Source of the DNA: Symbiodinium natans
Taxonomy: Eukaryota > Sar > Dinophyceae > Suessiales > Symbiodiniaceae
Direction of reading: 5' to 3'
Length of the DNA: 22,500 bases
Assembly: GCA_905221605.1 (NCBI GenBank)
Contig: CAJNDS010000061.1
Location: forward strand, 15,001 to 37,500
Under the pieces are notes generated by a model that worked only from the letters and a program-made list of their open reading frames with translations, searched no databases and was not told the DNA's origin. The position numbers were made by a program, and so were the translations under genes. Below, in pieces: positions 8,895-16,790 of this stretch (its first letter is position 1; each line of letters opens with the position of its first letter).

Positions 8895-10123
8895 GTAACT
8901 GGCGCTGTAGCCGAGGGGCCTGCTGCCGTAAGAAGAGCATATCGGAATATCATCCTGCGCTCAGGCGTGAGCATCTTGAAGGCCAGAATCCAGGGAAAGG
9001 CCTGGTCCAGGACGTCATTCTCCAGGGGAGAGAGTATTGCAAGTAGTCTGTCCTGTGCTCTGGAGTCCTCCGGAAGGTGTGCAGCAATTTGCCCTTTGAG
9101 CTGGAGAGTGAGGTGTAGCTTGGCGAAACTCTCTGGTATCGTGGTATTGTGCCATATTGCTTCAAGCGAGGCCAGTTCGGATGCTGTGATGGGTCGCGAC
9201 AGCCAGGTTCTGCCCAGGCGGAGGTCGGTACGCATCTTTTGGTACGCATCAGTGGTCAGAAGATCATGGAGTTCCGTCAAGTGCTCCGCATATGAAAGAA
9301 GTGCCATGGCTTGATCCTGTCGCAGGACGTCCCAGGGCTCGCTGGGGCAGACTTCGTCTGGCACTCGTGCTCCTCTTGCTCGGGCGACCATGAAGTCGAC
9401 CATGGCCATGGTCCGGTAAATCTTGGATGCTCGCTGTAGCATGTGAATTTCTGCGTCGAGGATGCCCAATGCATGTTCGTCACTTTGAGTATGTGGATTG
9501 GTGTCTGCCTCTCGCGGCCACGGCGAGATATCCGAAGGGAAGAGACAGAGGTGAATTCCGTTCAGAACTCGTGTGGAGTCACTGGGTAGGATCCAGCGCA
9601 GATGCTGGGCAGCGCCATTGACAATGTCCCTGACAGTTTGCCCGCCCATTCCCAGATTGTACAGAGTCTGGGAAATGATAAGGGCGGCTAACTTGAAGTC
9701 GTCCGGCTCCATGATTTCCTCTTCAGTGTAGATGTGCACCGTTTCGAGTATCATCTGCAAGGTAAGCGAGCTCCGTTCCGCCTCGTAGTGCTTGAGATGA
9801 GGGAGAGGCTCCGTGGGTGATAATAGGGATGCCATCTCAGCTTCGGCCAGCAAGGGAAGATTAGGTTGAGCTGATTGGGAGAGAAGTCGAATCCAGTTGT
9901 AACTGCGTGCCGCCAGTCTCAGGGTTGGAGCCAGCATACAGTTCTCTCGTCGAGCAAGACCCTTGGCCTCATCCGAGAGGTAGAGGTTTGCATCCGGATC
10001 ACTGGTTCTCTTGCCTGTGTACAGCATTGCCTTGCAGAAGAGGTTCAGCGCGGCGAGCTTGGACTTCATTGGCATCGTCGATGAGTCTGGTCGTAGCGGG
10101 AGCAATGGGCATGTATGCAACAT
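8882..10123 (-). CDS. Unknown protein, divergent array paralogue family member 4
   Basis: This 413-residue protein starts at ATG 10123 (MLHTCPLLPLRP), 33 bases below the HP8 core. It is a distant relative of members 1-3. Shared features are RLAARSYNWIRLL against RIASRTCSFLKLL, LQRASKIYRTM against LRRASTIYRVQ, RTWLSRPIT against RQWLLRDIT, and ILSPLENDV...AFKMLTPERR against INPLYDD...VFKMLTSSHR. The N-terminus differs. It has no signal peptide, membrane span or known catalytic motif. It ends ATAPVTQTE, with the stop inside HP7. It is likely a real gene because the family pattern is conserved in order despite low similarity, but the function is unknown. Confidence 0.75.
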   Translation of the reverse strand: MLHTCPLLPLRPDSSTMPMKSKLAALNLFCKAMLYTGKRTSDPDANLYLSDEAKGLARRENCMLAPTLRLAARSYNWIRLLSQSAQPNLPLLAEAEMASLLSPTEPLPHLKHYEAERSSLTLQMILETVHIYTEEEIMEPDDFKLAALIISQTLYNLGMGGQTVRDIVNGAAQHLRWILPSDSTRVLNGIHLCLFPSDISPWPREADTNPHTQSDEHALGILDAEIHMLQRASKIYRTMAMVDFMVARARGARVPDEVCPSEPWDVLRQDQAMALLSYAEHLTELHDLLTTDAYQKMRTDLRLGRTWLSRPITASELASLEAIWHNTTIPESFAKLHLTLQLKGQIAAHLPEDSRAQDRLLAILSPLENDVLDQAFPWILAFKMLTPERRMIFRYALLTAAGPSATAPVTQTE

Positions 10124-10149
10124 GACGCAGGGTTTGAGAGGGAGGGGCT

Positions 10150-10181
10150 AGGCAGCAGGAGGTGACCTCTCTTTTCTGCCT
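10150..10181 (-). repeat. Hairpin element HP8 (before ATG 10123)
   Basis: The core from 10156 reads CAGGAGGTGACCTC, followed by a degenerate TCTTTT in place of ACTC. The outer stem is a perfect 6 bp (aggcag 10150-10155 with ctgcct 10176-10181). Confidence 0.8.
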
Positions 10182-10455
10182 TTGAGCCTGGAGAGAGGGT
10201 TGGTGAAAAGCTATCAGTTCTTGGCAAATCGAATCAGCTGGATTTTGCTACGGCAGTTTGTGCTCAGAGGAAGGCTAAGAGTGAGGAGCCGGCTTTGTCT
10301 GTGGTAGAGCGTCCCACCTTGGCTTGTCGGTGCATAAGCATGACTTCGGTTTGGCACGTCGAGGACTAAGTTTAGGCAGCGGTAGCAGTGTGATGCGCTG
10401 CTGGATTTTGTCTCTGAGATACTGCTGGGTTGAAAAGGTGTAAGCAGTGACGCAT
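10182..10455. other. Intergenic spacer, nothing recognised
   Basis: This is about 275 bases between HP8 and HP9. No credible gene, RNA or repeat was seen. Confidence 0.5.
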
Positions 10456-10489
10456 GCCCTCCCTAGCAGGAGGTGACCTCAGGGAGTGC
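10456..10489 (-). repeat. Hairpin element HP9 (supplies the stop of the 10479-11237 gene)
   Basis: Core CAGGAGGTGACCTC at 10467-10480. The usual ACTCG is replaced by AGGGAG, which pairs with ctccct at 10459-10464 (6 bp, extended by 2 bp after a mismatch). The TGA at 10479-10481 ends the gene. Confidence 0.82.
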
Positions 10490-11237
10490 CAGCTCTGTGC
10501 CTGCCTCGCTCCTGCGGATCTCGTCTTGGGACAAGTGGGCCTTCGGTAATTATCCAGGTCTGGACTGTGCCCGGAGGCAGTGGGCTTCCTGTGGCAGACA
10601 GTACCGAGGTGCGCGCTGGGGGGGACCACGGGCTGAAGGGGTTAGGAGCAAGGGAGACAATCGGTCCAGGAGTGATGATCCAGGTGCCCACGAGCGTTGC
10701 AGCTTCTTGCGCGGGATGAGGATGAGCTGCGGCTGGGGGAGACATTGAGGCCCCCGACGTTGAAGTGCCACTTGTCGAGGAGGGACGTGCCGTGGTTCTG
10801 GGAGCACCTTCCGCCGCGGGAGGGGGGCTATGACCTGAGTAGTCCTGCGCTTGGAAAGGCTGGTGAACCGGAGTCGGGGGAGGGGGGCCCGACGGCTGGT
10901 AGGCCTGCTGGGTGGCTTTGGGTACGGTTTGAGCTTGGTTCGCAGGCGAGAGTGCCTTGGTTGTTATGGGAGTGGGCGGAGGCGGGCCTCCTGGGGCCAG
11001 CTGGGCGGGCTGGTTCCGGGAAGAGGCTGTCCGTCTCGAGGAGCTCCTTGACAGGGATTCCACTAGGTCGTCATCATCCTGAAGGGAAGAAGCCTCAGAG
11101 TCCAGGTCAGCCTCCGTGATCAGACGGGAGTCTGAGTCCGCCTGATGCCTCTTGCCGTGAGGATGTCGTCTTTTGGAGGGCTTGTCTTCGCTGTGTCGGG
11201 TTTCTCGATGTGACTTGTCTTCCTCCGGCGCTGACAT
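10479..11237 (-). CDS. Proline-rich, probably disordered protein
   Basis: This 252-residue protein starts at ATG 11237 (MSAPEEDKSHRE), 18 bases below the HP10 core. The first ~50 residues are charged and basic (KPSKRRHPHGKRH). Residues about 52-60 form an acidic SLQDDDDLV patch, followed by a Ser/Arg run. The remainder is rich in Pro, Ser, Thr and Ala, with two internal repeats: GPPPPTP occurs twice (about 84-90 and 117-123), and TWIITPGPIVS recurs as TWIITEGPLVP. The repeats argue for selected coding sequence. No enzymatic domain is visible. It ends at the TGA inside HP9. It could be a scaffold or interaction protein, but that is inference from composition only. Confidence 0.6.
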   Translation of the reverse strand: MSAPEEDKSHRETRHSEDKPSKRRHPHGKRHQADSDSRLITEADLDSEASSLQDDDDLVESLSRSSSRRTASSRNQPAQLAPGGPPPPTPITTKALSPANQAQTVPKATQQAYQPSGPPPPTPVHQPFQAQDYSGHSPPPAAEGAPRTTARPSSTSGTSTSGASMSPPAAAHPHPAQEAATLVGTWIITPGPIVSLAPNPFSPWSPPARTSVLSATGSPLPPGTVQTWIITEGPLVPRRDPQERGRHRAGTP

Positions 11238-11252
11238 GGCCAGTTAGCAGTA

Positions 11253-11277
11253 GAACAGGAGGGAACCTCACTCGTTC
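11253..11277 (-). repeat. Hairpin element HP10 (before ATG 11237)
   Basis: Core 11256-11274 (CAGGAGGGAACCTCACTCG), the only copy with loop GAA. The outer stem gaac/gttc is 4 bp. Confidence 0.88.
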
Positions 11278-11553
11278 AGGGCCGCTACTAACGATGGCTT
11301 GAGCTGTGAGCTCTGAGGTAAAGAAGAAAGAGCTGCTCTGAGTGTGTCTTGGGCATGATGGCATCAGCTGGTTGAGGCTGAGGCGAAATCCTCGATGTGA
11401 GGCGGGGCATTGCGAAACCTGAGCAAAAGCCGGGAGAGGGCTGTTGCAAGCGATTAATGCATGATGTAGATGATCAGGGGTAACACGCGTTTTTCTGCAC
11501 GAATTTGCGTTGCCAGTACAGTCGCCTCTAAAGACCGTAAGGAAAAGGTAGGG
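11278..11553. other. Intergenic spacer, nothing recognised
   Basis: This is about 275 bases between HP10 and HP11. No credible gene, RNA or repeat was seen. Confidence 0.5.
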
Positions 11554-11582
11554 TTCGACAGGAGGGGACCTCACTCGTCGAA
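11554..11582 (-). repeat. Hairpin element HP11 (supplies the stop of the phosphatase-like gene)
   Basis: Core 11559-11577 is the exact consensus. The outer stem is a perfect 6 bp (ttcgac with gtcgaa). The TGA at 11571-11573 ends the upstream gene, and the stem partly overlaps its last codons. Confidence 0.93.
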
Positions 11583-12479
11583 GTCATCCATGTCCTGAGG
11601 GTCATCGTCTGGTGTGGGTCTGAATGCGTCTCCACAGGCCATGCATAGGTACCCCAGAACGGACTTCTTGCATTCTCTGAAGAGCCAGTGTAGCGCAAGA
11701 GGGAATTGATCTCTTTCCTGCCAGTAGCGTTGACCAGGCCTTGCCGAGAGTAGAATCGCTATCGCTTGTTGAGCAGTGAGGTGGTAGCGAACAATCAGGT
11801 AGGCACAGAGGGCGGAAGTCGAGCGATTGATGCCCGCAAGACAATGGAACAGGATGACCATCGGTTTGGTGCGACTGCACTCCTGGCCCTCAATTTCGTC
11901 GTTCATCCTGATCCAGGTCCTGGCAAGATTTGACACCACATCATGGAAGCCTTGATCGTTCCGAGAGATGCGCACGTCCGAGAGGTGGTAGCGCAAGTTG
12001 GAGATGCCCTCCATTTGGTACATGAACTGCCAATCAGCATCTGTGTCATAACTCTCCCTGAAGCGCGATGATGCGTTGAGAGTCACGATGATATCAACCT
12101 GGTGCGCTTTGAGTTCAGGTATGTCAAGAGCAGTGCGCTGGGTGCCAAGCAACAGCGTGCAGTAGTCATCCCGGAACACCACCGTGGAGTCCCATTTTGG
12201 CCAGTAGGCAACTGAATTTGGGAAGGAATGATCCGGGTGCTCTGCCATCAGGGCGCTCCATTCCGATGCCAGTCTGTGATCTTGCGTCGTCCATTGTGCT
12301 CGATTGTAGAAGGCGGCCTGGGTCTGCGCGTGGATATCGTCCATTGCTTTGTTGTCAGTGATTGATGGTTCGAAGTTGCACCGCGGTTCCGGATCCTGCA
12401 TTCTGAAGAGGCCATTGCGTTCAAGGCAAACGCTGTGTTCCGGGCCTCGAAGCCTGATGTAGGGAGCAGCCAGATCCAT
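11571..12479 (-). CDS. Dual-specificity-phosphatase-like protein
   Basis: This 302-residue protein starts at ATG 12479 (MDLAAPYIRLRG). The cysteine-phosphatase signature HCLAGINRS lies at residues 212-220, with catalytic Cys213 and Arg219 in the HCxxGxxRS pattern. Upstream, LLLGTQRTALDIPELKAHQV (about 109-128) resembles the opening of DUSP domains, followed by IIVTLNAS. Asp168 in YHLSDVRIS is a candidate general acid. A helix TSALCAYLIVRYHLTAQQAI follows the P-loop, as in the family. The tail is acidic (DDDPQDMDDFDE) and preceded by CMACGD, a possible partial metal site. Known DUSPs remove phosphate from Tyr or Ser/Thr in signalling proteins. The substrate here is unknown. HP12 precedes the start by 45 bases, and HP11 supplies the stop. 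Confidence 0.8.
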   Translation of the reverse strand: MDLAAPYIRLRGPEHSVCLERNGLFRMQDPEPRCNFEPSITDNKAMDDIHAQTQAAFYNRAQWTTQDHRLASEWSALMAEHPDHSFPNSVAYWPKWDSTVVFRDDYCTLLLGTQRTALDIPELKAHQVDIIVTLNASSRFRESYDTDADWQFMYQMEGISNLRYHLSDVRISRNDQGFHDVVSNLARTWIRMNDEIEGQECSRTKPMVILFHCLAGINRSTSALCAYLIVRYHLTAQQAIAILLSARPGQRYWQERDQFPLALHWLFRECKKSVLGYLCMACGDAFRPTPDDDPQDMDDFDE

Positions 12480-12521
12480 GGCGCAGGGGGCAGAGAGAGC
12501 TATTTGCCTATCTGAGATAGC

Positions 12522-12546
12522 TGTCAGGAGGAGACCTCACGCGACA
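12522..12546 (-). repeat. Hairpin element HP12 (before ATG 12479)
   Basis: Core 12525-12543 (CAGGAGGAGACCTCACGCG). The outer stem is 4 bp (tgtc/gaca). Confidence 0.87.
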
Positions 12547-12778
12547 TTGGATGGAAATGACTGGAGTCACATACACAGATGTTGCTTCAGCCTTGGGTTT
12601 GTGAGCTAAAGCAAAGTAGGTGGCTGAGCCCCAAGCCTGTGAGCTCGTGACCTGAGCTGAGCTAGTCTTGAAGCACGCAGGTGGAGCCGGCCTAGAGAAC
12701 CAGTCAGCTTGTTTTGGTGCCGTAGCGAGGGTCGAAAAAGGTAGCTTGGGTGCTTGTGCCGGACGCTTGTCCCGGCGT
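12547..12778. other. Intergenic spacer, nothing recognised
   Basis: This is about 230 bases between HP12 and HP13. No credible gene or RNA was seen. Confidence 0.5.
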
Positions 12779-12811
12779 GCCGTTTCAGGAGGGGACCTCA
12801 CACGAAATGGC
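12779..12811 (-). repeat. Hairpin element HP13 (after stop 12825)
   Basis: Core 12786-12804 (CAGGAGGGGACCTCACACG). The outer stem is 8 bp including one G-T pair (12779-12786 with 12804-12811). It lies about 20 bases after the stop of the 12825-14510 gene. Confidence 0.92.
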
Positions 12812-12824
12812 TTCATTGTGCAGA

Positions 12825-14510
12825 TTAGCTGAAGGCGTCCCACACATCAGCAGAGAGCGCCAGAGACGTGTCCTTAAAGATTCTCTCTGCCTTTTCTTTG
12901 CCCACCGGAGTTCGGAGCAGGGAGAAGAAGTGCTGTACAAGAGGAGGGACCTGTCGCTGAAGATGCGTGAAGGCTTGTTTGGCTGCCTGGATTGCCGGCT
13001 TGTCCTCCGCCAGGTACTCAAAGGTCGAGAAGAGTCCTCGGACGTGATCTGCGGTTGAAGTTGTGGCTTGTTGAGGAGCCGGAGGTGTGCGTTTGTGCCA
13101 AACCGACGTGTCGAGAGCAAGAAAGAAGGGCAGATCCGTGCTGGAGTCTGGCGAGATTCGTCTGCCCAGGTTGGACCATCCACAGTCTCGTACATAGTAT
13201 CCTAGGAGCGCCGATTTGAGTACTAGGAGAATCAGCAAATAGCACTCGTCCATGCTGGGGCGCAGATGCGGTGGGAGGTTATCTAGCGGCTGGACCTTTT
13301 CCACCATGATGCCGTAGGCTTGCTGAATGAGGAGGTACTTCGGCGGGCCCGAGTCTCCCCGCCAGGAGGAGACCTCACTCGGCGTGGGAGACTTGGGAAA
13401 CTCCAGGGGATTGACCGCGGAAGCCACTCTGAGCTGGATAGCAAAGACGTTTGCCACCGTCGGGACCATCTCTGGGAAAACGTGTGCCAAGTCAAGTTCC
13501 GCTTCATGAGCCTGAAGTCCGTCTTGGGCCTGTTCTTCCTGGGGAGCAACAACTGAGAGTTTGAAGACCGAGTAGAATTCCCCGCCCTTGAAGTTGTATA
13601 CAGCTCTGGTGACGCCCTTCATGGATGCTGTGCGGTTCAGCTTCAGAACCATGCTGACTTGCTCGTCCTGCGATTTCCGAACTTGCACGTGAACGTCCAA
13701 TTCCAAAGGGAATTCCTGCGGGTAGGAGTAGGGGAAGGAGTGAATGACCGCCTTGCCCTTGTCTTGTTCCTTCTTGCTTGCCACGCGAGCCTGAACTGTG
13801 GCTGCTGGAAGAACTATCACTCCTTGATGCACCGGGTAGTTCAGGAACTCGCGCGGAGGAGGAGCTGCTTGCGTAAGATTGACGACCTGGAGCTCCTCTG
13901 TGGAAGTGAGGCGCGCGATGCCTTCAAGATGGCCTGGGTCAGGAGCTGGTTGTCTTGCGGGAGGGGATGGAGGTGGAGGTGGCTGCCTGACGAAGGCCTC
14001 CTTTTGTCCAACTCCTGCACCGGTGTACTGAGATGAGCGCGACTTCTTCGAGTCCGCCCAGGGTGGTATGTCGGAGTCCGACTCTTCCTTGCAGGTTTCT
14101 TTCCTGCCCACGCCTTGGCCCGCATAGGGTTGCGGTGAGTGCTCTCGTGTTGGCTCTGCCTTGAAGGTTTTCGCGTGCTCTGCCTGGAGCGTAGATGAGG
14201 AGGATGGATCTGTTTTCGCTTCCCTGTGTCCGCTCCTCGGAGGCGACCTCACGCTGGAGCATGCCGGTCGGGAAGTTTCGACCGAGATCAAGGATAGCGA
14301 AGACAGATTCTTGTACACTTCCGAGGTAGGAAGGGCCGCTAAGTCCTCTGCAGTGAGTCCAGGGTTTTTGATTCCCAGCTCTTCTAGTCTCTTGCTTTCT
14401 TTATCCGCTTGTCTCTGGCTCGAGACCGGCCTTGTCGATTGACGGGCCATCATGCTCCTTGATATAGCACGGAGGCCCTTCTCCCAGCGGTAGTTTCTGA
14501 TCTCGTCCAT
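12825..14510 (-). CDS. Unknown 561-residue protein with two in-frame hairpin elements
   Basis: I do not recognise this protein. It starts at ATG 14510 (MDEIRNYRWEKGLRA). Residues 1-70 look helical and charged. Residues about 88-210 are low complexity, Ser/Pro/Lys rich, with an internal repeat (YAGQGVGRKE and YTGAGVGQKE) and a PPPPPSPP run. Residues about 210-380 look like a folded, beta-rich domain. The C-terminal ~170 residues are mostly helical, with LLILLVLKSALLGYYV, which is hydrophobic but short for a confident membrane span. HP15 encodes VRSPP at about residues 88-92 and HP14 encodes EVSS at about 380-383, both at domain edges. HP13 follows the stop, and HP16 lies about 390 bases upstream of the ATG. 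It is unlikely to be a chance ORF given its length, but the function is unknown. Confidence 0.65.
   Translation of the reverse strand: MDEIRNYRWEKGLRAISRSMMARQSTRPVSSQRQADKESKRLEELGIKNPGLTAEDLAALPTSEVYKNLSSLSLISVETSRPACSSVRSPPRSGHREAKTDPSSSSTLQAEHAKTFKAEPTREHSPQPYAGQGVGRKETCKEESDSDIPPWADSKKSRSSQYTGAGVGQKEAFVRQPPPPPSPPARQPAPDPGHLEGIARLTSTEELQVVNLTQAAPPPREFLNYPVHQGVIVLPAATVQARVASKKEQDKGKAVIHSFPYSYPQEFPLELDVHVQVRKSQDEQVSMVLKLNRTASMKGVTRAVYNFKGGEFYSVFKLSVVAPQEEQAQDGLQAHEAELDLAHVFPEMVPTVANVFAIQLRVASAVNPLEFPKSPTPSEVSSWRGDSGPPKYLLIQQAYGIMVEKVQPLDNLPPHLRPSMDECYLLILLVLKSALLGYYVRDCGWSNLGRRISPDSSTDLPFFLALDTSVWHKRTPPAPQQATTSTADHVRGLFSTFEYLAEDKPAIQAAKQAFTHLQRQVPPLVQHFFSLLRTPVGKEKAERIFKDTSLALSADVWDAFS
13357..13387 (-). 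repeat. Hairpin element HP14 (inside a coding sequence)
   Basis: Core 13363-13381 (CAGGAGGAGACCTCACTCG). The outer stem is 4 bp, a mismatch, then 2 bp. It is read in frame as SEVSSW. Confidence 0.88.
14232..14260 (-). repeat. Hairpin element HP15 (inside a coding sequence)
   Basis: The inner stem GAGG 14240-14243 pairs with CCTC 14247-14250 around loop CGA. The outer stem gctcc/ggagc is 5 bp. It is read in frame as VRSPP. Confidence 0.78.
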
Positions 14511-14891
14511 TCTCTTATGCGAGATGGGGACATAGTTCGAAGGCAGCAGCCTATCAGCTTCTGCAGATGTTGGAGGCGAGATCGAACGAGGGCAGAGTCG
14601 AAGCTTTCGACTGTCTTTTCCGCGGGGGCATGGTCCTAGGTGCCCTGCGCTGTAGACCTAGTGGACCTTCTTTGAGCACAGAGTCTTGCCAGGGCGTAAG
14701 GTCAGACATTTATCTCAGCAATGCACAAGGACTGGCTAAGTGCTGGGCTCGACAGTGGGGCCTGTGCAGCAATATAGGAACGGAGAGACATTGGGTGAGC
14801 TAAGTGCTGTCATGGATTCAGGGCAGATTGTTTTAGTTGAGACTGTTGGCTCGGTCGACGGCGCGCAGCTGTGAGAGCATGGCTGCGTTTT
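14511..14891. other. Upstream region, nothing recognised
   Basis: This is about 380 bases between ATG 14510 and HP16. No minus-strand ORF of note, RNA gene or repeat was seen. It is the one place where a start codon lacks a closely preceding hairpin. Confidence 0.45.
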
Positions 14892-14920
14892 ACCTGCAGG
14901 AGGAGACCTCACTTGCTGGT
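14892..14920 (-). repeat. Hairpin element HP16
   Basis: Core 14897-14915 (CAGGAGGAGACCTCACTTG). The outer stem is 2 bp, a mismatch, then 3 bp. It lies 36 bases after the stop of a small ORF (14952-15215) and about 390 bases before the ATG of the gene at 12825-14510. Confidence 0.82.
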
Positions 14921-14951
14921 CGCAAAATGTCGAGCTCTATCCTGCTCAAAG

Positions 14952-15215
14952 CTACCAGTACCTGGAGCGGGCTTGTTGCACCGCCCAGGAGTCTCTACAC
15001 CCGAAACAGCAGTGCCACAGATGTCCCGGCTTGTGTCGAACACATGGAGCACTGTGGCATTGGTCGCAGCCTGCTCCGCATGATGACTGTGGTGGCGGAG
15101 GTGCCGTTGCCTTGACCAGAGCTTGGGCTACATTGGCCTGGCTTGTCGTCGTCTGGGTGTGAATGCCAGGGGTGTTCTCAATGGCAAGAATCGTGCCCTC
15201 CGGGTTGGTTGCCAT
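14952..15215 (-). CDS. Possible small Cys/His-rich protein
   Basis: This 87-residue frame starts at ATG 15215 (MATNPEGTILAIENTPG). A Thr/Ala-rich middle and a PPPPP run precede a dense Cys/His tail (SSCGAGCDQCHSAPC, then HLWHCCFGC), which could bind metal. No family was recognised. Support comes mainly from position: HP16 lies 36 bases past its stop, matching the spacing seen at other genes. It could still be a chance frame, and no hairpin lies close before its ATG. Confidence 0.35.
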   Translation of the reverse strand: MATNPEGTILAIENTPGIHTQTTTSQANVAQALVKATAPPPPQSSCGAGCDQCHSAPCVRHKPGHLWHCCFGCRDSWAVQQARSRYW

Positions 15216-15528
15216 GGCGTGGTGATGATGGAGGAACTGTCAGTACTGATCAATATGAGCAGAACGGCTGATGCGAGCTAAGTCAGGGCTTCGGTCAGGC
15301 ACATAGCGGAAAAGAAGTTCCTCAGCTTGTAAGTAATGCGAAGCCTGCGGTGTGGCTCGCTCTGGTCGACGGCTGGCGTAAGTGAAGCTCGGCCTCAGTT
15401 GTAATGGGAGAAAGGCAGTTCGATGCAATAGTGAGGCTTGACGTATGGTGCAGAGAAAGACTTTTCCCGGCAGGCACGGTGCGCGCGAGGCGGCTGAGAA
15501 GGGAGAAAAACGGTCTGACGCATCAGCG
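15216..15528. other. Intergenic, nothing recognised
   Basis: This is about 310 bases between the small ORF and HP17. A 62-codon frame starting at TTG (15240-15428) shows no recognisable motif and was not accepted as a gene. Confidence 0.45.
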
Positions 15529-15572
15529 CCCTCTTTCTCTCAGGAGGGGACCTCTACACGAGAGAAAGAGGG
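15529..15572 (-). repeat. Hairpin element HP17 (longest stem)
   Basis: Core 15541-15560 (CAGGAGGGGACCTCTACACG), one base longer than consensus after CCTC. The outer stem is a perfect 13 bp (15529-15541 with 15560-15572), a pyrimidine/purine-biased duplex. Confidence 0.95.
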
Positions 15573-15624
15573 TTGTCTGAGGCTAAGTGACTAGCTTGAT
15601 CCTCCAGGAAGACAAGGGGGCCTT

Positions 15625-15659
15625 GGACAGCTCAGGAGGGGACCTCGACTCGGGTGTCC
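15625..15659 (-). repeat. Hairpin element HP18 (after stop 15669)
   Basis: Core 15633-15652 (CAGGAGGGGACCTCGACTCG), also one base longer than consensus. The outer stem is 8 pairs including one G-T and one bulged G (15625-15633 with 15652-15659). It starts about 17 bases after the stop. Confidence 0.9.
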
Positions 15660-15668
15660 TGGAAAACC

Positions 15669-16742
15669 TTAGCCCTCGTTGCCTCCTGTGCGCAGCGCTT
15701 CTAGCTGATCGCGGAGGGTCTGCATCTGTGGGGACCGTCTTAGGCCCTCCCTGCGCATGGTGACCCCAACTAGGTTCCAGATTGAGTTGTTCGCTAGAAG
15801 TCGAAAGGCGTGCATTGCCTCGTGGTCGTCTCCGATGGTCAGGGCCAGTTCCAGGAGGAAGGCTATGACCGGCCTTTCTTCCGTCAGGTTGGCTCGCAGC
15901 GGTCTGGACGGCCTGAACTTGGTGAGCTGTTCTTGATCTAGCTTGAGCATAGCCGCCAGGTGGGTGGAGACAACCTTGGGCGAGAGAGGAGGGCGTTGGG
16001 CATCGATGACTACCTTCCGCTGTTTGGCGTCCCATCTCATGTAGTTCCAGTAGAAGGCAGGGTTCTCGTCCGTGTGGTGTCGACCTCGGGAGGCAAGTGC
16101 TCCTGGTAGAGAGATAAGTGCTGATTCCTTGTCCTGGTTCGTGCTGTCATAGGCGATGTGATCGAAGCCCTGGGCTCGAGTGTGCAGCTCGTGAAGGAGA
16201 CCAAGGAACAGGGCGTGGCGAACAGGCGTTCCAGGGGGGTCCTGGGGCTGGTCCGACTTCCACTGTTGCTGGATCCGTGCCAAGGAGGGAACCACACTGT
16301 TCGCTTGGTGCACGGTGGCGTAGAAGATCCATCCATGATGGTATCGCAAGGCTGTCAGTTCATCCTCGTGATTCAGCAGGGCCAAGATGATGCTAGCCAA
16401 GAGGTCAGCGGTTGGTTTGACCTCCTGCTTTGATTTCTGCGGACCGTTTTGCGAGGCCCTTGGTCTGGAGCCATTACGGCGACCAGTCCTCCTGGGCCTC
16501 CTGGACGGTGAGGGCAATCGAGTCGGCGGCATTTCCTCGTCCTGCTCCAGATCCTTTTGCTGACGGCGCTGTTTGGGAGGCCTGTCCCTGTCGTGAGCAG
16601 GGACCAGTTCTCTGGACGTTGAACGCTCATCAGGGCCAAATGCCCGCGCAGCCATGGATGAAGCGGCAAGATGGGGGAGGTTCTTAAAGAGCACTTGGCA
16701 TAGTGCAGGGTTGTTCAGCAGCTCCTGCTGGGCTTGCTCCAT
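15669..16742 (-). CDS. Unknown protein with basic linker
   Basis: The likely start is ATG 16742 (MEQAQQELLNNPALCQVLFKNLPHL), giving 357 residues. A longer in-frame ATG at 16886 would overlap the R2 reading frame and read through HP19, so it was rejected. Residues about 45-115 are strongly basic and low complexity, with Arg/Pro/Lys clusters that could act as a nuclear signal or bind nucleic acid (inference). The rest looks helical and folded, with blocks LLASIILALLNHEDELTALRY, HALFLGLLHELHTRAQGFDH and FLLELALTIGDDHEAMHAFR. No known domain was recognised. The start is 89 bases below the stop of the R2 polyprotein, with only HP19 between, so the two could be neighbouring cistrons. HP18 follows the stop. 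Confidence 0.65.
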   Translation of the reverse strand: MEQAQQELLNNPALCQVLFKNLPHLAASSMAARAFGPDERSTSRELVPAHDRDRPPKQRRQQKDLEQDEEMPPTRLPSPSRRPRRTGRRNGSRPRASQNGPQKSKQEVKPTADLLASIILALLNHEDELTALRYHHGWIFYATVHQANSVVPSLARIQQQWKSDQPQDPPGTPVRHALFLGLLHELHTRAQGFDHIAYDSTNQDKESALISLPGALASRGRHHTDENPAFYWNYMRWDAKQRKVVIDAQRPPLSPKVVSTHLAAMLKLDQEQLTKFRPSRPLRANLTEERPVIAFLLELALTIGDDHEAMHAFRLLANNSIWNLVGVTMRREGLRRSPQMQTLRDQLEALRTGGNEG

Positions 16743-16790
16743 AGCGCTTGGGGAGGACACGCATGGTAGCACAAGTGAAAGCACTGCCCT

